Shown here in pieces: positions 1 to 6,687 of a stretch of 8,925 nt of DNA. A program made the translations under genes and the position numbers. How positions within the stretch are numbered: position 1 is the first letter of the stretch; the number at the start of each line of letters is the position of its first letter. A model generated the notes under the pieces. That model was not told where the DNA came from. It made no database searches and saw only the letters and a program-made list of their open reading frames with translations. Where the stretch lies: assembly GCA_937874455.1 (NCBI GenBank), contig CALNBE010000089.1, positions 1-8,925 of the forward strand, in the 5' to 3' direction. The stretch is from an uncultured Opitutia bacterium. Lineage in GTDB: Bacteria > Verrucomicrobiota > Verrucomicrobiia > Opitutales > UBA953.

Positions 1-2
1 AT

Positions 3-485
3 ATGCCGGAGCAAGACGAACGCATGGCCGATCTCGAACACGCCATGAAGACGCTCGTCGAGTTCATGCAGACGCACCAGCAATGGGCGATCCCGATCGT
101 CTTCGCCGTCGCCTTCGCCGAATGCGTCGCCCTGATCGACGAAAGCGGCGTGGACTGGCACAAGGTCGTCTTCCACTGCTTCAGCGAAGGCCCAGAGGAA
201 ATCGCCCTGCTCAACCAACGCGGCGGACGCGGCTCCTTCACCGGCATCCTCACCTACCCCAGCGCCGCCAACATCCGCCACGCCGCCCTCGCTCAAGGGC
301 TCGACCGCCTGATGCTCGAAACCGATTCCCCCTACCTTTCCCCGCAACCCGTCCGCGGCCAGCCCAACCAGCCCGCCCACCTTCGCCACACCGCCGAAAA
401 AGCCGCCGAAATTTTCGGCATTTCCCTCGACCAACTCGCCGCCCGCACCACCGCCAACACCAAGGCCTTCTTCGGCCTGAAATAA
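3..485 (+). pseudogene. DedA-like N-terminus fused to C-terminal half of a TatD-family DNase (chimeric or broken gene)
   Basis: The frame is open from the window edge to TAA. Residues 44-160 read as the C-terminal half of a TatD/YcfH metal-dependent deoxyribonuclease. They include VVFHCFSEGP (His58), a TGILTYPSA stretch, the ETDSPYL motif (106-112, with the metal-ligand Asp108) and the usual TTANTKAFFGL ending. Residues 8-43 do not resemble TatD. WAIPIVFAVAFAE (28-40), after a short amphipathic stretch, is typical of the N-terminus of DedA/SNARE-associated membrane proteins. A full TatD protein is about 260 residues and carries an N-terminal HxH, a central Glu and another His. All of these are missing here, so a nuclease is unlikely. 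The start is uncertain: ATG at 3 or ATG at 24, the latter with GGAG at 8-11, and the frame may extend left of the window. It could be a deletion fusion or an assembly join near a contig end. The TatD assignment of the C-terminal half is secure; the DedA assignment is probable. Confidence 0.75.
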
Positions 486-650
486 CACTATTTGGCAACA
501 AGACGATAAGCTGAAAAGCATTCGCATACGTGTGTTGATTCTCAGACAAACGATATGACACCGTTCCACGGCGGACGCGAATATTGTGATGACTAACGGA
601 GGAAAATCGGCAATGAGTAGTCGCGGAGGAAAACGGCCCGCTGCCCACTG

Positions 651-678
651 CAGCGAATGGATTTTTACACATTCGCTG
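651..678. repeat. Perfect 9-bp inverted repeat with 10-nt spacer
   Basis: CAGCGAATG (651-659) and CATTCGCTG (670-678) are exact reverse complements around a 10-nt loop, gatttttaca. Two further G-U pairs could extend the stem in RNA. No T-run follows on the plus strand, so it is not a standard intrinsic terminator. It could be an operator or an mRNA hairpin in the leader of the autotransporter gene. Confidence 0.6.
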
Positions 679-744
679 TGATGGTTAACAAGCGTCGGTA
701 ATTCAGATGGTTAGGGCGGCTTATTCCTTGGCTCCTGCTTTTAA

Positions 745-760
745 TGTGATTTAAGTCAAA
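745..760. promoter_or_regulatory. CRP/FNR-like palindromic site
   Basis: TGTGA-N6-TCAAA matches the CRP half-site pattern TGTGA-N6-TCACA at 9 of 10 defined bases. Read as an FNR box, GTGAT-N4-GTCAA matches TTGAT-N4-ATCAA at 8 of 10. The 16-mer is palindromic at 12 of 16 positions. It lies 33 bases upstream of the TTG start of the autotransporter and overlaps a weak -10-like hexamer. A role for a Crp/Fnr-family regulator is inferred from base matches only. Confidence 0.35.
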
Positions 761-780
761 AACGTCAGGCGGTAGGAATA

Positions 781-785
781 AAGGA
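781..785 (+). promoter_or_regulatory. Ribosome binding site favouring a TTG start
   Basis: AAGGA sits 8 nt before TTG at 794, within the purine-rich AAGGAAAGG (781-789). The in-frame ATG at 824 has only a pyrimidine-rich stretch before it. This favours the TTG start of the autotransporter. Confidence 0.5.
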
Positions 786-793
786 AAGGCAAA

Positions 794-3094
794 TTGAACC
801 CCTTGCTTTTCTCTCTCTACCTAATGAAAAATTCACCCTGCCTGTTTTCCACTCGCTGCCTGTTGGCGGCAGTCACGCTGCTTCCGGTTGTCGCCACCGC
901 GACTACTGTCAACTACGACGGCACGGATCCGAGTCTGATCCAGACTCATCCAATATACTCCGGGATGACCGCGCTTTTTCCCGGAGCCAGTTTGACCGAC
1001 AACACCGTTAACGTTACCGGGGGCAGCACCACTTGTGGAATTCATGGTGGCTTGGGCACTGGGGCGGAAACAGTCTCCGGAAACTTGGTCAGAATTGCCC
1101 AAGATAGTGCGATGGATCCCATTATTAGTGGTGGGGACATTTATGGCGGATACAGCGATAGCGGAGCCGCCAATCGCAACCGGGTGGAAATTTCCAGCGG
1201 CACTATTGATGCGATGGTGTATGGTGGCTTTGTCTTTGACTCCGGCACATCCAGTGGTGGCACCAGCGGAAACAGTGTGCTTGTTTCCGGCGGCCAAGTC
1301 AACAGGTGGTTCATTTACGGCGGCCAAGTCAACGGGGGCTCCGGGACGGCGACGGATAATCAAATAGAAATTACCGGGGGACAGATATCGTGCAGCAGCT
1401 TGATTGCCGGGGCCAGCCGAGAAGGTGCCGCGACCAATAACCGGATCCATATCACTGGTGGCGTCATCAATGTCATGGGGACAATCCAAGGTGGCCAGTC
1501 CTACACGAAGGCTAGTAACAACAGCATCATTATTGAAGGAGGCACGGTGAGCGGGAACATTGCCGGCGGAGCAATCATCGTTGATCAGCGTATGCCCGGG
1601 GCCAAGGTGGCCACGAACAATACTGTGACCATCCATGCGACGGCCAATGTGGCGCAGACAAAACTCTATGGAGGCTGGGATATTGATGTTACCGGGGCTA
1701 CCGACCTGAAAACCGGCAACACCTTGAATCTTTACGGCGAAGGAATCACGGTGATCAGCGCGGCCAATTTCGAGACCTATAATTTCTACCTTTCGGATTC
1801 CTCCGCGCCCGGCAGCACCGTGCTGACGCTGACCACTGGCGACACGACGGATCTGCAGGGTGTAAAGGTGAACGTGGGCGTCTCCGGAAGCCTCCGTCCG
1901 CTTGACTTGGGAGACCAGGTCACGTTGATCGACGCCTCGGCGGGCGGGATTAGCGGATTACCGTCGAACACCATCGCCACCAGCACCGGAATGCAGGGCG
2001 TGACCTTGGAATATTTCTTCGACTTGGAAGTGCTGAACAATCAGTTGGTGGCGACTGTGCGTGAAGCCGCAGTGGCCGACCAAAGCAAAGCCTTGTCGGA
2101 GGGATTTCTCTCCGGGCTAGCATTGGGCAACCAGGGCGCGGACTTGCTGGCCGGACGGGGCATCAGCAGCGCGTTGCAGGCTGCCCGGCGCGGGCAGGCG
2201 GAGGTCGCGCAGGAAAACGCTGCCGCCGGAACGGGCGGAGAAAACGCCGGGAAGTTCGGCAACTGGACGGGTTTTTCCGCGATGCAGGGCGGCACGCAAC
2301 GCATCTCGACCGGCTCGCACGTGGACCTGGACGGTTTTTCGCTGCTGGCCGGAGTCGCAAAGGGATTCTCGCTCACGCCCGGAGAGCTGAGTCTCGCCGC
2401 TTTTTTTGAATACGGCTACGGCTCTTTTGACACCTTTAACAATTTTTCCGGAAGCGAGGTGCGGGGCAGTGGTCACTCGAATTGCTATGGCGGCGGCGTG
2501 CTGGCCCGGATGGATTTCACGCCCTCCGCGACGGGATTTTTCCATGCGGAGGCGGCCGCGCGCGGCGGCTATATCGACAACGAATACGGCAGCACGGATC
2601 TGGCGGGATCGGTCGGGCAGTGGGCGGGTTACGACGCCGGAACCACTTATTTCGGTCTGCATGCCGGAGCGGGCTACCAGTGGAACGCAAAGGAAAACCT
2701 GGGCATCGACACCGGCGCGCAGTTCATGTGGACGCGGCAAAACGGCAAGGATGTGCGGCTGACTACCGGTGACGCGGTTTCCTTCGAGGATGCCGATTCC
2801 GTGCGGCTGCGGCTGGGTTCCCGCGCCACTTATGCGGTGAGCAAAAAGCTCAATCTTTACGGCGGGCTGGCTTGGGAATATGAGTTTGGCGGCGACGCCG
2901 ACGCCAGCACCGGCGGCTATTCCATCGCGGCACCTTCGCTCGGCGGCAGCACGGGGATCGGTGAACTTGGTTTTTCCTTCACGCCCTTTGATTCGGGGAA
3001 ATTCGCCAGCCTGATACTCAGCCTCGGCGTGGAAGGTTACGTCGGCAAACGCGAGGGTGTTTCCGGCAACGGCCAGATCAATTATCGCTTCTAA
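794..3094 (+). CDS. Autotransporter (type V secretion) with repetitive passenger and C-terminal beta-barrel
   Basis: A 766-residue surface protein. Residues 11-36 form a signal peptide: a Lys-bearing start, a hydrophobic core (LLAAVTLLPVV) and an ATA cleavage site before Thr37. The passenger (37 to about 420) has nine repeats of 27-33 residues, each starting with Asn followed by a beta-strand and a Gly-Gly turn (Asn 70, 97, 129, 160, 189, 216, 243, 276, 309), as in a right-handed beta-helix. A linker rich in Ala and Gln (423-487) leads to the barrel (about 488-766), which opens with FGNWTGFSAMQGG and ends in aromatic Phe, as outer-membrane barrels do. No protease or lipase motif is visible in the passenger, so its ligand or substrate is unknown. 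It should cross the inner membrane by Sec and insert through the BAM complex. The start is TTG with a good ribosome binding site; ATG at 824 is the alternative and leaves the signal peptide intact. The passenger is less GC-rich than the barrel. Confidence 0.93.
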   Translation: MNPLLFSLYLMKNSPCLFSTRCLLAAVTLLPVVATATTVNYDGTDPSLIQTHPIYSGMTALFPGASLTDNTVNVTGGSTTCGIHGGLGTGAETVSGNLVRIAQDSAMDPIISGGDIYGGYSDSGAANRNRVEISSGTIDAMVYGGFVFDSGTSSGGTSGNSVLVSGGQVNRWFIYGGQVNGGSGTATDNQIEITGGQISCSSLIAGASREGAATNNRIHITGGVINVMGTIQGGQSYTKASNNSIIIEGGTVSGNIAGGAIIVDQRMPGAKVATNNTVTIHATANVAQTKLYGGWDIDVTGATDLKTGNTLNLYGEGITVISAANFETYNFYLSDSSAPGSTVLTLTTGDTTDLQGVKVNVGVSGSLRPLDLGDQVTLIDASAGGISGLPSNTIATSTGMQGVTLEYFFDLEVLNNQLVATVREAAVADQSKALSEGFLSGLALGNQGADLLAGRGISSALQAARRGQAEVAQENAAAGTGGENAGKFGNWTGFSAMQGGTQRISTGSHVDLDGFSLLAGVAKGFSLTPGELSLAAFFEYGYGSFDTFNNFSGSEVRGSGHSNCYGGGVLARMDFTPSATGFFHAEAAARGGYIDNEYGSTDLAGSVGQWAGYDAGTTYFGLHAGAGYQWNAKENLGIDTGAQFMWTRQNGKDVRLTTGDAVSFEDADSVRLRLGSRATYAVSKKLNLYGGLAWEYEFGGDADASTGGYSIAAPSLGGSTGIGELGFSFTPFDSGKFASLILSLGVEGYVGKREGVSGNGQINYRF

Positions 3095-3109
3095 GGTGTT
3101 TTAATAAAT

Positions 3110-3185
<76 letters not shown>

Positions 3186-3199
3186 AGAAAAGCAGGCGC

Positions 3200-3227
3200 A
3201 TCGTGCGGCGTTCCTTTTTCTTGTCAA
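3200..3227 (-). promoter_or_regulatory. Candidate promoter of the tRNA gene
   Basis: On the minus strand, a perfect -35 hexamer TTGACA (3222-3227) is followed after 16 nt by CACGAT (3200-3205), a weak -10 with 3 of 6 matches. The tRNA begins 14 nt further on. The -35 and the position are good; the -10 is poor. Confidence 0.45.
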
Positions 3228-3274
3228 GGTGCGCTGCAGCGGCTCGCCACACACAGGAGAAGTTTTCTTGCATA

Positions 3275-4099
3275 CTACCCTTCCGTTGCGTCCAGCCGCC
3301 GGATCAGCAGGTCCAGCAGCAAGGGATGTTCTCCAACCAACGGGGTCATGCGGATGTGCTGCCGCGGATGTCTTTTCTCCGCTGCGGCGCAGATTTGCGC
3401 GATGTCGCCATTTTCCCCCGCGTGCCGACCGGGCAAAAGAAACTGCAGTGCGACCACAATTTTTTCCTCCGCCAGCTCCGGCACGTCCAAGGCGACCGCC
3501 AGCAAGGGTTCGTTGAAATCATATTTTTTTCCCGGACGCCGCTCCATCGACGCGACGCGCACACACTTGGCCACATCGCCCAATTGTGCTTGCAGCAAAC
3601 CACCCAAACGGTCCCGCACCGCCGTCACCACGGGATTGGGGCTGCCGTGATCGACCAGCACCACTGCCGGACGTGCCCATTCGCCGATAACTCCCCTCAC
3701 CTGCTCCGCCAAAATCTCCGTCAACACACGGTCACCCGTCTGTTTTTCCTCCGCCAGCGGAGGTGTAATTTGCAGGGAAAAATCCCCAATTTCCTCACGC
3801 AAGGTCCGCATTCTTTCGGGCAATTGAATCGTCATTATACTGCTCGGGCCAAAGAAAAACGGCAGCACGACAAAGCGAGTTTCCCCTGCGGCAACCCGGC
3901 GCCGAATGGCCGCTTCCAGTGACTCTGCCGCCCTGCCGCCCAGGTCCTCTGCGGGAATCTCATGACTGTACAGCAGGGCCGTCGCCTGCACTGCGCGGCG
4001 GGCTTGGGCTTCCAGCGCCGTCGCCACCCGGCGCAGCGCCAGCACGGACTCCGGGCGCAGGGAGCCGTTATCGACCAGAAAAACCGTGGGGCGTGCCAT
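3275..4099 (-). CDS. Two-domain CbiX/SirB-type sirohydrochlorin chelatase-like protein
   Basis: A 274-residue protein made of two chelatase half-domains. Each opens with beta-strand plus loop (VFLVDNGS at 6-13, VVLVDHGS at 146-153) and has a second strand-loop (LPFFFGPSS at 79-87, LQFLLPGRH at 218-226). Class II chelatases (CbiX, SirB, CbiK) insert Co, Fe or Ni into sirohydrochlorin-type rings in the cytoplasm, using a His in HGS and a His in the GRH loop. Here both survive only in the C-terminal half (His151, His226); the N-terminal half has Asn11 and Ser87. The C-half also keeps an NEPLL stretch (196-200) like the family's EPSL. The ATG at 4099 is chosen because GGAGG lies 9 nt before it; an upstream TTG at 4126 overlaps hemB and lacks such a site. 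The gene follows hemB by 19 nt, which fits tetrapyrrole metabolism. The metal and the exact ring are not shown by the sequence. Confidence 0.85.
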   Translation of the reverse strand: MARPTVFLVDNGSLRPESVLALRRVATALEAQARRAVQATALLYSHEIPAEDLGGRAAESLEAAIRRRVAAGETRFVVLPFFFGPSSIMTIQLPERMRTLREEIGDFSLQITPPLAEEKQTGDRVLTEILAEQVRGVIGEWARPAVVLVDHGSPNPVVTAVRDRLGGLLQAQLGDVAKCVRVASMERRPGKKYDFNEPLLAVALDVPELAEEKIVVALQFLLPGRHAGENGDIAQICAAAEKRHPRQHIRMTPLVGEHPLLLDLLIRRLDATEG

Positions 4100-4108
4100 G
4101 CCTTTTTT

Positions 4109-4113
4109 CCTCC
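4109..4113 (-). promoter_or_regulatory. Ribosome binding site deciding the chelatase start
   Basis: GGAGG on the minus strand lies in the 19-nt gap between the hemB stop (4119-4121) and ATG at 4099, with 9 nt of spacing. It supports separate translation of the second gene in one transcript and rules against the upstream TTG. Confidence 0.75.
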
Positions 4114-4118
4114 GCCTC

Positions 4119-5117
4119 TCAGGCAAAATCCTTCGCCCAAGCCTCGGCGAAATAAGTCAGAATCACATCCGCCCCCGCCCGGCGGATCGCCAGCAGAGAT
4201 TCGTCTCGCGTGGCCCGCAAATCCAGCCAACCGCGTTCCGCCGCGGCATGAATTTGCGCGTATTCGCCCGACACTTGGTAGGCGGCCAGCGGCAACGCGG
4301 TCTCCATTCGCAGCTCGCGCAAAATGTCCAAATACGGCCCGGCAGGTTTCACCATCAGCATGTCAGCCGCCTCCGCCTCGTCCTGTTGTGCTTCACGCAA
4401 GGCTTCCCGACGGTTGGCGGGATTGAGTTGATAAGTCGCCTTGGAAATCGGAACCGCGTCCGGCGTCCGACTACTGCCCACCGCGTCGCGAAATGGCCCG
4501 TAGTAGGCCGAGGCAAATTTCGCTGAATATGCCAGAATCCCGGTGCGAGAAAATTCCTCCGCGTCCAGCACCTCGCGAATCGCCGCGATCCGCCCGTCCA
4601 TCATGTCGGAGGGCGCGACAAAATCCACCCCCGCCCGTGCGTGCAGGAGAGCCATTTGCATCAAAATTTCCACGGTGCGGTCGTTGTCCACATCCGCGCC
4701 GTTCGCCGTCAGCACGCCGTCGTGCCCGTGCGTGGTATAGGGGTCGAGCGCGATGTCGTTAAACACCAATATTTCCGGCGCATGGGCTTTGATTTCCTCC
4801 GTGGCCCGAATCACCAGCGTTCGCGGATTAAGTGCTTCACGCCCATCCGCGGTTTTCAAGGCCGGGTCAATTTTGGGAAACAGCGCCACGCCGCGCAAAC
4901 CGAGCAGGTGCAAATGACGGCAATGGGCTGCGATTTCCCGCAAAGGAATCCGGAAAACACCGGGCAGTGACGGCACCGGTTCCGGCGCGTCACCTTCCGT
5001 GACAAAAAGCGGCTGGATCAACTGTGCGGGCGTCACAACCGTTTCGTTCACCATGGCGCGAATCGCGGGACTTTGCCGCAAGCGCCGCATCCGAAGAGGC
5101 AAATTCATACGCTTCAT
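4119..5117 (-). CDS. hemB: Delta-aminolevulinic acid dehydratase (porphobilinogen synthase), non-zinc type
   Basis: HemB condenses two 5-aminolevulinate molecules into porphobilinogen, the pyrrole unit of heme, siroheme and cobalamin. The 332-residue product is full length (family about 320-340). The start shows RRLRQSPAIRAM (11-22). The two active-site lysines are Lys200 in YSAKFASAYYGPFR and the Schiff-base Lys257 in MLMVKPAGPY. The metal region reads DIALDPYTTHGHDGV (121-135), with Ala/Asp in place of the Cys residues of zinc enzymes, so this is the magnesium/potassium-type HemB. A GTG at 5156 would add 13 residues not typical of the family. ATG at 5117 is preferred (AAGGGA about 12 nt upstream); ATG at 5108 is also possible. 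An intrinsic terminator upstream isolates it from the phosphorylase gene, so it needs its own promoter. A TTGACC lies in the terminator tail, but I see no good -10 beside it. Confidence 0.96.
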   Translation of the reverse strand: MKRMNLPLRMRRLRQSPAIRAMVNETVVTPAQLIQPLFVTEGDAPEPVPSLPGVFRIPLREIAAHCRHLHLLGLRGVALFPKIDPALKTADGREALNPRTLVIRATEEIKAHAPEILVFNDIALDPYTTHGHDGVLTANGADVDNDRTVEILMQMALLHARAGVDFVAPSDMMDGRIAAIREVLDAEEFSRTGILAYSAKFASAYYGPFRDAVGSSRTPDAVPISKATYQLNPANRREALREAQQDEAEAADMLMVKPAGPYLDILRELRMETALPLAAYQVSGEYAQIHAAAERGWLDLRATRDESLLAIRRAGADVILTYFAEAWAKDFA

Positions 5118-5172
5118 TTTCGAGCATTTCCCTTGCGGCGCAAACCGCAAAAGCACGACATGGCGGTATGGT

Positions 5173-5208
5173 CAAAGAAAAATGCGCCCGGCAAAACCGG
5201 ACGCATTT
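5173..5208 (-). terminator. Intrinsic terminator of the nucleoside phosphorylase gene
   Basis: On the minus strand AAATGCG-T-CCGG, loop TTTTG, CCGG-G-CGCATTT forms a 12-bp stem with one U-G pair, followed by TTTTTCTTT. It begins 18 nt past the phosphorylase stop and ends that transcript before hemB. Confidence 0.9.
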
Positions 5209-5226
5209 GAAAAGAGGAAAAGGCGC

Positions 5227-6561
5227 TCAAGCCACCCGCTCTTCGATCAAGAGTGTTTCCTTCGGACGTTTGGGTGCCAGCCGGTACGCATCGCGGAAGT
5301 AATGCAACGAAGCCTCCATGCGCGCCTCGTCGTTGTAGTGGATCATAATCAGCGGCTCGCCCTGTTTGACCTGGGTGCCGACTTTGCGGATTTCGGTAAT
5401 GCCCACCGCCGGGTCAAGGGAGCCGTCTTTCTTGGTCGCCAGCACTTGAACGCCGCGGGCAATTTTCCCCGCGTCGATCGTATGCACGTAGCCGCGTTTG
5501 GGCGCAGGCAGCTTGCGGACATACTGGGCCTTGGGAAACTTGTCGGGATTGTCGATCCAGTCGGTTTTCCCGCCCTGGGCACGAATCATTTCCTTAAATT
5601 TTTCCAACGCGGAGCCGTCCTTGAGGTGACGCTCCACCGTTTGCTTCGCGGAAAGCGTCGAACCGGCCACTCCGGCCAAGCGGACGATTTCCATGCCGAG
5701 CTTGAGCACCAAGTCCTGCAAATCTTCTGGCCCCTCGCCCTTGAGCAGCGCCACCGCCTCCTTTACCTCCAATGCAGTGCCAACGGAATCGCCGAGCGGC
5801 TGGTCACTATCCGTAACCAGCGCGACACAGCGCCGGTTCATGCTGCGGGCGACACGGGTGATGGTGCGGGCCAGTTGTTTGGCCTGTTCCTTGTCCTTGA
5901 TAAAAGACCCGTTGCCCCACTTCACATCAACCACCAAGCCTTCGCACCCCTCGGCCAGCTTCTTGGAGAGAATACTGCCGGTGATGAGTGGCAGGCTCGG
6001 GATGGTCGCGGTGCTTTGGCGCAGCGTGTACAACAAAGCGTCCGCCGGAGCAATTTCCTTGCACTGCTCGACGATGGCACAGTTCACCTTGCTCAGCAAA
6101 TTGACATATTCCTTGAGCGTAACCTTGCTCTTAAAACCGGGAATGCTGGAGAGCTTGTCCACGGTCGAAATGACAAATTCCTCGTCCTTGCCATTCATCC
6201 CCGGCACCACCACTCCGGCGGCGGCAGCCAGCGCAGCCAGCACCATCGAAGTCTTGTCGCCCACGCCGCCCGTGGAAACTTTGGCCACTTTAGGTTGATG
6301 AATTTTGCCTAAATCCACCACTTCGCCCGAGAGCATCAATTCGTCGGACAATTTTGCGGTTTCCTGCGCGGACATCTGCTTGAAATAAATCGCCATCGCC
6401 AAGGCAGCCTGCTGGGCTTCCGGCATCTCACTATCCATGATCGAGTCAACGATATGGCGTATTTCCTCGTCCGTAAACTCATACCCATCGCGTTTTTTCT
6501 CAATGAGATATGCAAAAGAGGGCTTGAGGTTTTTCTTAGCTTCTAGAAGTTTTTCGGCCAT
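5227..6561 (-). CDS. deoA: Thymidine/pyrimidine-nucleoside phosphorylase family protein with altered active-site loop
   Basis: A 444-residue protein with full family length and order: an alpha domain (about 1-70 and 160-200), the phosphate-binding STGGVGDK (96-103), the LRQSTATIPSLPLI and SILSKK region (180-201), and a C-terminal PYNP domain (about 350-444). The family splits thymidine, deoxyuridine or uridine with phosphate into base and sugar-1-phosphate. Against E. coli thymidine phosphorylase, Arg171, Ser186 and Lys190 are kept (Arg181, Ser196, Lys200), as are Lys84, Ser95 and Thr123 (Lys94, Ser105, Thr133). However, His85 is Val95, Ser113 is Asn123, and the nearly invariant GLGHTGG stretch is DEEFVIS (126-132). 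KVGSGAF is KWGNGSF (214-220). The family is certain, but thymidine as substrate is not, so the symbol is provisional. No clear Shine-Dalgarno precedes ATG at 6561. A terminator-like hairpin lies just upstream, and an intrinsic terminator follows. Confidence 0.88.
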   Translation of the reverse strand: MAEKLLEAKKNLKPSFAYLIEKKRDGYEFTDEEIRHIVDSIMDSEMPEAQQAALAMAIYFKQMSAQETAKLSDELMLSGEVVDLGKIHQPKVAKVSTGGVGDKTSMVLAALAAAAGVVVPGMNGKDEEFVISTVDKLSSIPGFKSKVTLKEYVNLLSKVNCAIVEQCKEIAPADALLYTLRQSTATIPSLPLITGSILSKKLAEGCEGLVVDVKWGNGSFIKDKEQAKQLARTITRVARSMNRRCVALVTDSDQPLGDSVGTALEVKEAVALLKGEGPEDLQDLVLKLGMEIVRLAGVAGSTLSAKQTVERHLKDGSALEKFKEMIRAQGGKTDWIDNPDKFPKAQYVRKLPAPKRGYVHTIDAGKIARGVQVLATKKDGSLDPAVGITEIRKVGTQVKQGEPLIMIHYNDEARMEASLHYFRDAYRLAPKRPKETLLIEERVA

Positions 6562-6687
6562 GGATTTACAGTTTTTCAGGGAAGAAAAAAACCGCTCTCA
6601 GCCCGACGCTGATGCGGAGGAGGGCAACAGGTGAACATTTTTTTCCGCTTTGTCGAGAAAAAACCGCCCCCTCCTAGTTGATTTACC
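6562..6687. other. Gap between ribD and the phosphorylase gene with repeated GCGG-T-run elements
   Basis: On the minus strand GCGGTTTTTT occurs twice (6658-6667 and 6586-6595). The second copy closes a hairpin (see the terminator entry); the first has no convincing stem. CTAG tetramers flank the ribD stop. No other gene or strong promoter is seen. Confidence 0.5.
6584..6617 (-). terminator. Terminator-like hairpin between ribD and the phosphorylase start
   Basis: On the minus strand CCGC-at-CAGC, loop GTCGG, GCTG-aga-GCGG is followed directly by TTTTTTT. The stem has two 4-bp parts split by a small internal loop, so it is weaker than the one at 5173-5208. It lies 71 nt past the ribD stop and only 22 nt before the phosphorylase ATG. 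It could end the helicase-ribD transcript or act as an attenuator. Confidence 0.55.

Larger units (their letters stand above)
486..793. other. Intergenic region upstream of the autotransporter gene
   Basis: This gap of 308 bases has no convincing gene and is visibly more AT-rich than its left neighbour. It holds a 10-nt direct repeat CGGAGGAAAA (597-606 and 624-633, 27 nt apart), a perfect inverted repeat (651-678), a CRP/FNR-like palindrome (745-760) and a Shine-Dalgarno sequence (781-785). A weak promoter-like pair, TTGGCT (728-733) and TTAAGT (751-756) with 17-nt spacing, overlaps the palindrome. No intrinsic terminator with a T-run is seen after the TatD-like gene. Confidence 0.6.

Noticed and set aside
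613..681. A 22-codon reading frame (ATG at 613, TGA at 679) with GGAGG 10 nt upstream
   Set aside because: It is too short to support, shows no recognisable peptide, and its 3' half is the inverted repeat. A leader peptide is possible but not shown.
833..1636. A 267-codon minus-strand reading frame inside the autotransporter passenger
   Set aside because: The opposite strand has a signal peptide, repeats and a barrel in one frame. The antisense frame is a by-product of the Gly/Thr-rich repeats.
2117..2740. A 207-codon minus-strand reading frame opposite the barrel domain
   Set aside because: It is Arg- and Ala-rich with no motif, as expected for the complement of a GC-rich gene.
3232..3241. 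Perfect 10-nt palindrome CGCTGCAGCG between the chelatase gene and the tRNA
   Set aside because: It is short, has no T-run and no loop, and such palindromes occur by chance in GC-rich DNA.
4100..4126. Longer N-terminus for the chelatase from TTG at 4126
   Set aside because: It overlaps the end of hemB and adds basic residues encoded by the ribosome binding site itself; ATG at 4099 fits the spacing.
4999..6312. A 437-codon plus-strand reading frame opposite hemB and the phosphorylase gene
   Set aside because: It is the antisense shadow of a gene with clear motifs and runs across the strong terminator; its product has no family features.
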